From contig CALRFZ010000025.1 in NCBI GenBank assembly GCA_943357015.1, positions 1 through 10,697 of the forward strand: DNA of 10,697 nucleotides, given 5' to 3'. The notes under the pieces were generated by a model, which was not told where the DNA came from, did not search any database, and saw only the letters and a program-made list of their open reading frames with translations. This stretch comes from Candidatus Staskawiczbacteria bacterium (GTDB lineage: Bacteria > Patescibacteriota > Minisyncoccia > Minisyncoccales > Staskawiczbacteraceae). Each line of letters begins with the position of its first letter. The stretch's first letter is position 1. Shown here piece after piece: positions 6,300 through 10,697 of the stretch. The translations under genes were made by a program, and so were the position numbers.

Positions 6300-7067
6300 C
6301 TAACTAATTTCTTTAATGAAATCTGAAATTTTTTGAAAAATCTCTGTTCGGCGACCATCAACAGTAAAACCATGATATTCACTTAAAAACCAATAATTTT
6401 TTTTATACTGAGAAGCTAGGTGATTATAAATATATGTGGCGCTCCTAGGGTGAATTACTGGATCGCTCTTGGAATGAGTAACTAAGGCTGGCACGGTTAC
6501 TTTATCTAGATTAGGAATAGTTTCTGTTTTAATAAAATTTAAAAACTGGCGTAGGCTTTTTACCGGAATAACTGGGTAGGTTATTCTATCTACACCATCA
6601 ATATAATCGGTTTGATAAACACGCGGGGATTTTTGATAGTAACTTTTAAAAAATCCATAAGTATTTAATCTGGCCACCGCCAACCAGTGATATTTTAAAA
6701 AAATTGGCGCGTCTAAGGTGACAATTCCCATTGGCTCGTTTTGCAACTCCTTAATTAACCAAAATCCTAAATTAGAACCAAACGAATTTCCCACAATCAG
6801 GATTTTTTTAGAAGTTTTTTTTAATTCAAAATACGCTCTTTTTACCGATGCCGTCCAATCACCAGGATTGGTTTTTAATAAATTTTCCGGCATTGTACCG
6901 TGCCCCGTAATTAATGGCGCGTGTACCGAAAACCCTTTATTTGAAAAATAAACACTCATTTCTTTAAATTCATCGGGCGTACTGGTAAAGCCGTGCAACA
7001 TTAAAATACCAATATCTGAATGGTTATCAATAAAAATTGGCCCTGCCCCTATCATTATTTTTGTCAT
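6300..7067 (-). CDS. Alpha/beta hydrolase (esterase/lipase type)
   Basis: A 255-residue single-domain hydrolase. LMLHGFTST (22-30) carries the HGF oxyanion-hole motif, GHGT follows at 55-58, the nucleophile elbow is GNSFGS with S95, the acid is D202 in HSKSDPVIHP (198-207), and the histidine is H232 in EYHGF (230-234). All three catalytic residues are therefore present. The layout resembles carboxylesterase Est30 and monoacylglycerol-lipase-like enzymes that cleave short- or medium-chain esters. There is no signal peptide, so it acts in the cytoplasm. It lies between the membrane methyltransferase (11-base gap) and the acyl-CoA synthetase, so it may release fatty acids for the latter; this is an inference from position. 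No Shine-Dalgarno site is seen. Confidence 0.88.
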   Translation of the reverse strand: MTKIMIGAGPIFIDNHSDIGILMLHGFTSTPDEFKEMSVYFSNKGFSVHAPLITGHGTMPENLLKTNPGDWTASVKRAYFELKKTSKKILIVGNSFGSNLGFWLIKELQNEPMGIVTLDAPIFLKYHWLAVARLNTYGFFKSYYQKSPRVYQTDYIDGVDRITYPVIPVKSLRQFLNFIKTETIPNLDKVTVPALVTHSKSDPVIHPRSATYIYNHLASQYKKNYWFLSEYHGFTVDGRRTEIFQKISDFIKEIS

Positions 7068-7078
7068 TGAAGTTGAGA

Positions 7079-7624
7079 CTATTTTTTTAAATATAAATAA
7101 ATATTACCATCTTGCTTTTCTGGCGACCAGTTGGAAAACATAAAATAATTAGAAATAACCTTAGCGCCAGATTTTAGTTCCTTTTTTAACTTGACTTCTA
7201 ACTTCTTCATTATATAACTTATACCATATAATACAACAATGTCAAATTCTGAAAGGTCTTTTTGCCAAAAACTACCCCAATAAACAAAAGCCTTATTATC
7301 AAGACCTGCCCTTTTAATATTAATTTTTGATAATATGACTAAAAAGGGATTAATTTCGTAACCATGAGCTTCTACGCCCAATTTTGCCATAGCAATTACT
7401 AATCTGCCATCCCCCGACCCCAAATCTACGGCCTTTTGCCCTAACCTTACATTAGCCAATAACAATATTTTTTGGGTTAAATTTGGTGGGGTTTTGGCAA
7501 AAAAAGCGCCGTAAAACATTATTGGTATTAAATGATTAAATACAACATAGTAAATTAGTAAAACTAAGGATATAACTAAAAAAACTGCTGACGCCAAAGT
7601 AAAAACCGTAAAAAAACTACTCAT
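7079..7624 (-). CDS. Membrane-anchored methyltransferase resembling FAM173/ATPSC-KMT
   Basis: A 181-residue protein with one N-terminal membrane helix (about residues 8-30) followed by a seven-strand SAM methyltransferase. Motif I is AVDLGSGDGRLVIAMAK (65-81); the acidic residue of motif II is E90 in GYEINPFLV (88-96); a loop AKTPP precedes the domain. The combination of N-terminal helix, DLGSGDGR and GYEINP is the pattern I know from the FAM173 group, whose eukaryotic members methylate a lysine of ATP synthase subunit c or of the nucleotide translocase. Bacterial relatives are largely uncharacterised, so the target here is open: a membrane protein or a lipid are both possible. It is 13 bases downstream of the PAP2_C gene and 11 upstream of the hydrolase gene, inside the long operon. 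Confidence 0.82.
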   Translation of the reverse strand: MSSFFTVFTLASAVFLVISLVLLIYYVVFNHLIPIMFYGAFFAKTPPNLTQKILLLANVRLGQKAVDLGSGDGRLVIAMAKLGVEAHGYEINPFLVILSKINIKRAGLDNKAFVYWGSFWQKDLSEFDIVVLYGISYIMKKLEVKLKKELKSGAKVISNYFMFSNWSPEKQDGNIYLYLKK

Positions 7625-7637
7625 AATTTTATTAAGT

Positions 7638-8288
7638 CTAGCCTGTTATTAGTTTGAAATCTTTGGTAAATACTTTTTTAGCAATTGAAAAAATAGAATA
7701 TGTGATAAACGGGGCGGCAAAAACATCAATAGAATAGTGCATATGACCAAAAATCATAGAAATTCCCATAATAAAAGAAAATATTAAAAATAAATTACGC
7801 CAAAAAGTTTCTTTCCATAAAATCAGGGCGTATAAAAAAGTTACGCCCACGTGACCCGAAAAGAAAAAATCGTTCTTAGAATTATACAAAAAATCGTAAA
7901 TACCAAATCCAACACCATCAATGTTAAGAGTTAATTGATGAAGATTGACCCCTAAATGAGTCAAACTAATAAAAAACGACCGAATAATTAAAAATAAAGC
8001 CAATGACTTAATAGAAAAAAGAAAATATTTGGGTTTAATTAAAAATAAATAAACAATAATCAAAGTTAAAATCAGCGATCCCTGCACAATAAAAATATCC
8101 AAATTAATAATTGGCAAATTGTCTAGCAGTAAATCCCCTACAGGTGTAACGCTGGCACGGTTATCAATGTAATTATAGGCTACATGCTGAACTAAAATTG
8201 CCAAAACAAAAAACAAAAAACCACTCAATAAAGACTGCCAACCAATGCTTTGCCAAAATTTTTTTTGATTAAGATATATTTGATGCAT
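7638..8288 (-). CDS. PAP2_C-type integral membrane protein (sphingomyelin-synthase-like)
   Basis: A 216-residue protein with about six membrane helices (roughly 18-38, 66-86, 90-110, 145-160, 165-182, 189-205). Two motifs mark the PAP2/sphingomyelin synthase C-terminal type: FFFSGHVG (141-148) with H146, and HMHYSIDVF (182-190) with H184 and D188. These correspond to the SGHT and HYTxDV motifs whose two histidines and aspartate form the catalytic triad that moves a phospho-headgroup or removes a lipid phosphate. All three residues are present, so activity is plausible; the substrate is unknown. It lies 3 bases after DsbB and 13 before the methyltransferase, within the operon. Together with the hydrolase and acyl-CoA synthetase it supports a membrane lipid theme. 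Confidence 0.8.
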   Translation of the reverse strand: MHQIYLNQKKFWQSIGWQSLLSGFLFFVLAILVQHVAYNYIDNRASVTPVGDLLLDNLPIINLDIFIVQGSLILTLIIVYLFLIKPKYFLFSIKSLALFLIIRSFFISLTHLGVNLHQLTLNIDGVGFGIYDFLYNSKNDFFFSGHVGVTFLYALILWKETFWRNLFLIFSFIMGISMIFGHMHYSIDVFAAPFITYSIFSIAKKVFTKDFKLITG

Positions 8289-8291
8289 AAA

Positions 8292-8837
8292 TTATAAAAC
8301 TGTTCGCTTATGATACAATTTAGCGAGTACTAAAAAAATAATAATCAAAACAAAAGCGGTAAGTGCCATAATAGGTATAGTTACATATCCAAATTCAAAA
8401 ACATAGCGCTGTAAACAAGAAACTCCCCGCGCAAATACACTACAAGATAAACTTTTTCCGCCAAAGTACACATAATTATGATATAAAGATATAGTGCTTC
8501 CCACAAATGCTAAGGATAAAGCATAATCAGTAATATGGTAATCTTTTTTGATTAACGCTACAAAAAGTATAATCACTAAAGGATACATAAAAATTCTTTG
8601 ATACCAACATAACTGACAAGGATCAAACCCTGCAATCTGAGAATAAAAAAGACTGGCAAAAGTGGAAAGCAGAGCCACCATAAATGCCAACAAAATGGCG
8701 TGTTTACCCAAAAAGTTAAAAATGTACGGCCGTAATTTGGGCAAAAACACAAAAATCAGCGTCACCAAAATTATTGCAATGTGAATAGCAACAATTCCTA
8801 AGGCAAAAATTTTATCGGCAAAATCTACTATTATCAT
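8292..8837 (-). CDS. dsbB: Disulfide bond formation protein DsbB/BdbC
   Basis: A 181-residue quinone-linked membrane oxidase that reoxidises a partner thiol oxidase outside the membrane. Four main helices are evident (about 10-32, 46-65, 83-97 and 152-173, with another near 104-120). The first redox pair is C74-x-x-C77 in DPCQLCWYQR, a signature of DsbB with the quinone-contacting arginine following; the second pair is C132 and C141 in the loop SCSVFARGVSC. Length is normal. Its start ATG overlaps the stop of the thioredoxin gene (ATGA), so the two are translationally coupled and probably partners. Exported proteins with disulfides should therefore exist in this organism. The name follows family resemblance; BdbC would be equally apt. 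Confidence 0.9.
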   Translation of the reverse strand: MIIVDFADKIFALGIVAIHIAIILVTLIFVFLPKLRPYIFNFLGKHAILLAFMVALLSTFASLFYSQIAGFDPCQLCWYQRIFMYPLVIILFVALIKKDYHITDYALSLAFVGSTISLYHNYVYFGGKSLSCSVFARGVSCLQRYVFEFGYVTIPIMALTAFVLIIIFLVLAKLYHKRTVL

Positions 8838-9217
8838 TTAAATTTCCAAGTCGGATATACTTTTATATTTTGATCAGCGCAAAGTTTAAGCTGTTCTTTG
8901 CCACTTGCATCGGAACACTCAACATAAGGCAAATCTTTTGCAAAATCGCCAAATAATTTCTTTTGATCTTGGCAATGCGGACACCAAAACGCGCCATAAA
9001 ATACTGCGCCTTTTTGACCAAGACATTTGGCAAAATCGCCAAGCGCGCCATCGGTCGGCAAAAGACAATCCGTCTTAGTTGCTAATTCTTTTAAACTTAG
9101 GCTTCCTTCCACTATTTTGCTACTACTTAAGCTTCCACTTAAAAAGTAAAATAAAACTATCATACCCGCCAAGGCTACACAAATTACAATCAATAAATTT
9201 TTCAATTTTAAATCCAT
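8834..9217 (-). CDS. Membrane-anchored thioredoxin-like protein, shortened C-terminus
   Basis: A 127-residue protein with an N-terminal signal anchor (about 7-27) and an extracytoplasmic thioredoxin-type domain. The active site is C79-P-H-C82 in YGAFWCPHCQDQKKLFG, followed by VECSDASGKEQLKLC and the cis-proline P122 in KVYPTWKFK. The wording matches the thioredoxin domain often fused to VKOR, including the extra cysteines C101 and C113 (also C51 and C65). That domain normally continues about 20-25 residues with GK-Y-G and a last helix; here the frame stops right after the cis-proline strand, at the ATGA overlap with dsbB. No frame beyond the stop restores the missing end. It is likely the dithiol oxidase partner of DsbB, or a degraded version. 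Sixteen bases separate it from the nuclease gene; TATAAA at 9229-9224 could be a weak internal promoter. Confidence 0.82.
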   Translation of the reverse strand: MDLKLKNLLIVICVALAGMIVLFYFLSGSLSSSKIVEGSLSLKELATKTDCLLPTDGALGDFAKCLGQKGAVFYGAFWCPHCQDQKKLFGDFAKDLPYVECSDASGKEQLKLCADQNIKVYPTWKFK

Positions 9218-9233
9218 AATAATTTTATAGTAA

Positions 9234-10004
9234 TTAAATTAAACTGATTTGATTTTTCATTGGCTGATTATTAATTAACTTGCGATAAGCACAATGCTGG
9301 CAATCTGGGCCAGACTGTGGAATTTGCACAGAATCAAGACATTTTTTTATATTAAAAATTTCCGCTTCTACCCAGCTATCATTAGCCTGATAAGGAATAA
9401 TTAAAGTTTCAAATTCCAACTTTCCGCCCAGCGCCGGACGATTTTTTATGCCATTGGCAAAGAAAAAGTATCCCATTGGCGAAACCTTAAATCCCAATCT
9501 CTTAAAAATCCATTGATAAACTTCGATTTGGCGTTTATATCCTAATTTATATTTACTATCTAAAGATATTTTGTAATCGGTGCTAGTGGATTTGTAATCT
9601 ACAATATAAAGCTCTTGAGTTTTAGTATTTTGCCAAATATCATCAACAATCCCGCAAATATTTAAATTAGTTTGGGTGTGAAGAGTGCTAGCGCCAATTC
9701 TTTTATTTTGATCATCACGCCAAATTGCCAAGTCTGGATGAGAAAATGGCACGGCGTCTATGCCAGACTTTACCATTAAAGCGTGGGGCTGTTGCCTTTC
9801 CCGCAACAAATCAAATTCATTTTTAAGCAAAGTATCAACGGCGCTATTTAGCGACCATCCGGGCATTTCGGGCCGAGTAATACCAAGGCGCCTATCTAAA
9901 TAAAAACACTGCGGACACTCTAAAAAAAAGTCAATTTTTGAGCGACTAACATTAAAAGGTTCTTTTGAATCCGGATTATATAAATTCGCTTTTCGTTTTT
10001 GCAT
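9234..10004 (-). CDS. PD-(D/E)XK nuclease with four-cysteine cluster (Cas4/RecB-like)
   Basis: A protein of 256 residues counted from ATG 10004 (positions below use that start plus seven). A cysteine pair CPQC (37-40) near the N-terminus and a pair CQHC (242-245) near the C-terminus resemble the iron-sulfur ligands of Cas4 and AddB-type nucleases. Between them are GIVDDIW (125-131), LYIVDYKST (139-147) giving the D-x-K catalytic motif, and KRQIEVYQW (164-172), the QxxxY element. It likely cuts or processes DNA, with repair more probable than CRISPR because no array or cas gene is nearby. An upstream TTG at 10025 would add seven residues, but it lies next to or within the candidate promoter; I favour ATG 10004. 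It is the first gene of the long operon, following the GNAT terminator. Confidence 0.85.
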   Translation of the reverse strand: MQKRKANLYNPDSKEPFNVSRSKIDFFLECPQCFYLDRRLGITRPEMPGWSLNSAVDTLLKNEFDLLRERQQPHALMVKSGIDAVPFSHPDLAIWRDDQNKRIGASTLHTQTNLNICGIVDDIWQNTKTQELYIVDYKSTSTDYKISLDSKYKLGYKRQIEVYQWIFKRLGFKVSPMGYFFFANGIKNRPALGGKLEFETLIIPYQANDSWVEAEIFNIKKCLDSVQIPQSGPDCQHCAYRKLINNQPMKNQISLI

Positions 10005-10015
10005 ATTATGATTAA

Positions 10016-10044
10016 ATTCTATCAAAAGTTAGAGTTAAAGTAAA
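10016..10044 (-). promoter_or_regulatory. Candidate promoter of the nuclease-to-synthetase operon
   Basis: On the minus strand TTTACT (10044-10039) and TAGAAT (10021-10016) are 17 bases apart. Initiation would fall near 10009, only about five bases before ATG 10004, so the transcript would be leaderless or nearly so. The -35 box follows directly after the T-run of the preceding terminator. A TTG start at 10025 would lie upstream of the transcript start, which argues for the ATG. Confidence 0.5.
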
Positions 10045-10069
10045 TAAAAAAGTCTTCCTAACGAAGACT
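10045..10069 (-). terminator. Rho-independent terminator of the GNAT gene
   Basis: AGTCTTC (10051-10057) pairs with GAAGACT (10063-10069) around a 5-base loop, and the minus strand continues with a run of T (10050-10046). It lies 14 bases after the GNAT stop and just before the operon promoter, separating the two units. Confidence 0.88.
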
Positions 10070-10083
10070 CTCTGAATAAAGTT

Positions 10084-10524
10084 TTAATAATATTTCTTAA
10101 TCATTAAAACTTCTTCCTTGACTTTAAAATCATTACTTTCGTACAGCCCTTGCGCTAAATCTGTGGTCAGCTTGATTTGCTTGGCGCCCAAAACTTTAGC
10201 CAAAGCATCCAAAACTTTCATAATCTCCGTTGCAACACCTTGACGCTCAAATGCTTCATCAACCACAATTTCCTCATACCAAGCCGTCAAGCCTTTAGAT
10301 GGAATTTGATACCATACCAAACCACCAAAGCCGATAACACGCCACTCATCCTTGATCTTTTTTTCAGCAACAAAAAACTGGTAACTCCCAAGATTAGTCG
10401 CCAAAGCCTCAATGCGTTCTTGCAACTTTTCTGGCTCGACAACATTTTTTGTTAGACGAAAAATCAAGGGCGCCACCTGAGCGCTATCGCTTTTTTTCAA
10501 ATAACGCACGTTAATTCCAGACAT
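10084..10524 (-). CDS. GNAT-family N-acetyltransferase
   Basis: A 146-residue acetyl-CoA-dependent acetyltransferase. The N-terminal strand INVRYLKKSDSAQVAPLI, the central IGFGGLVWYQ and AWYEEIVVDEAFERQGVATEIMKVL are the GNAT order; the acetyl-CoA loop is RQGVAT, a version of R/Q-x-x-G-x-G/A. The C-terminal IKLTTDLAQGLYESNDFKV matches the usual final YExxGF-like element, here YESNDF. The acceptor is unknown. A frame-extending TTG lies at 10548, but AAAGGA at 10536-10531 stands six bases before ATG 10524, which fixes the start there. It is a single-gene unit with its own promoter and terminator. Confidence 0.88.
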   Translation of the reverse strand: MSGINVRYLKKSDSAQVAPLIFRLTKNVVEPEKLQERIEALATNLGSYQFFVAEKKIKDEWRVIGFGGLVWYQIPSKGLTAWYEEIVVDEAFERQGVATEIMKVLDALAKVLGAKQIKLTTDLAQGLYESNDFKVKEEVLMIKKYY

Positions 10525-10530
10525 CGTAAA

Positions 10531-10536
10531 TCCTTT
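10531..10536 (-). promoter_or_regulatory. Shine-Dalgarno site that decides the GNAT start
   Basis: AAAGGA on the minus strand is six bases upstream of ATG 10524 and inside the coding stretch that a TTG start at 10548 would need, so the ATG is preferred. Few other genes in the window have such a site. Confidence 0.75.
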
Positions 10537-10555
10537 TTCAAAGAACAAATCAATC

Positions 10556-10579
10556 TACTATCAAAACATATTGATAGTA
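10556..10579. promoter_or_regulatory. Perfect inverted repeat in the GNAT leader
   Basis: TACTATCAA (10556-10564) and TTGATAGTA (10571-10579) are exact inverted copies around a 6-base spacer. Lying about 8-31 bases after the predicted transcription start, it could be an operator that blocks elongation or initiation, or a 5' hairpin that stabilises the message. It has no T-run, so it is not a terminator. Confidence 0.6.
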
Positions 10580-10593
10580 AAAACCTCATTTAA

Positions 10594-10621
10594 ATAATAT
10601 CAAAATCCAAACATTTGTCAA
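10594..10621 (-). promoter_or_regulatory. Sigma-70-type promoter of the GNAT gene
   Basis: On the minus strand a perfect TTGACA (10621-10616) is followed after 16 bases by TATTAT (10599-10594), five of six consensus bases. Transcription would begin near 10587, giving a leader of about 63 bases that contains the inverted repeat and the Shine-Dalgarno site. Confidence 0.75.
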
Positions 10622-10633
10622 AAAAATTAAAAC

Positions 10634-10668
10634 AAAAAAGGCTACGCCAATTTGGCATAGCCTTTTTT
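10634..10668. terminator. Bidirectional Rho-independent terminator
   Basis: GGCTACGCCAA (10640-10650) pairs with TTGGCATAGCC (10652-10662) with one C-A mismatch, flanked by six A on the left and six T on the right, so it can stop transcription from either side. It probably ends a gene to the right of the window and shields the GNAT promoter. Confidence 0.85.
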
Positions 10669-10697
10669 GCTTTTTAAATTAACAGCATTTACACATT

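Noticed and set aside
8790..8840. A simple frameshift as the cause of the short thioredoxin C-terminus
   Set aside because: The other frames after the stop quickly close and do not encode the expected GK-Y-G stretch; the sequence there encodes the normal DsbB N-terminus.
8863..9051. Second minus-strand frame within the thioredoxin gene, considered as a frameshifted part
   Set aside because: Its translation has no thioredoxin features and overlaps the intact CPHC region, so it is a shadow frame.
9234..10025. CRISPR-associated Cas4 as the identity of the nuclease
   Set aside because: There is no repeat array or other cas gene in the window, and the same cysteine pattern occurs in repair nucleases.
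1..10697. Reassigned UGA code of the kind known from some candidate phyla
   Set aside because: TGA ends several genes at the expected family length, and no TGA interrupts the conserved frames.

Overview
AT-rich bacterial window, gene-dense, with almost every gene on the minus strand and one plus-strand regulator. TGA is used as an ordinary stop, so codes that reassign UGA do not apply. The gene mix (small operons, a TrmB-type regulator, a membrane thioredoxin next to DsbB, a lone acyl-CoA synthetase) and the frequent lack of Shine-Dalgarno sites fit a Candidate Phyla Radiation / Patescibacteria-like genome. That is an inference from style, not from a marker gene.

Left part (1-1782, all minus strand): the N-terminal piece of an unrecognised protein cut by the window edge, a possible gene remnant, a DUF6176-like small protein, then a class I SAM methyltransferase followed closely by a Nudix hydrolase. 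A strong Rho-independent terminator at 1855-1883 separates this from the next unit.

Central cassette (1882-3492, minus strand): a divergent GTP cyclohydrolase II-like protein, a small four-cysteine zinc-ribbon protein and a short cytidylate-kinase-like P-loop kinase, tightly overlapping and ended by the terminator. Divergent to it at 3697 is a TrmB-family regulator with a good promoter overlapped by a palindrome. A 13-base direct repeat containing a half-site also lies in the promoter region of the cassette. Both enzymes carry changes at positions normally used for the standard substrates, so this may be an undescribed nucleotide pathway under local control. It is the most interesting part of the window.

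Right part (4535-10004, minus strand): seven closely spaced genes, probably one operon. In transcription order they are a PD-(D/E)XK nuclease with a four-cysteine pattern, a membrane-anchored thioredoxin that stops just after its cis-proline, DsbB, a PAP2_C-type membrane protein resembling sphingomyelin synthase, a membrane-anchored methyltransferase resembling FAM173/ATPSC-KMT, an alpha/beta hydrolase, and a long-chain acyl-CoA synthetase. The last three plus the PAP2_C protein look like an envelope or lipid handling module; the thioredoxin and DsbB form disulfides outside the membrane. The operon runs tail to tail into the TrmB gene with one base between the stop codons.

Far right: a GNAT acetyltransferase with its own promoter, ribosome binding site and terminator, then a bidirectional terminator at the edge. 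No stretch over 300 bases lacks a gene; the longest gaps are 561-740 (little visible) and 3493-3696 (the divergent regulatory region). I saw no rRNA, tRNA, CRISPR array or insertion sequence.
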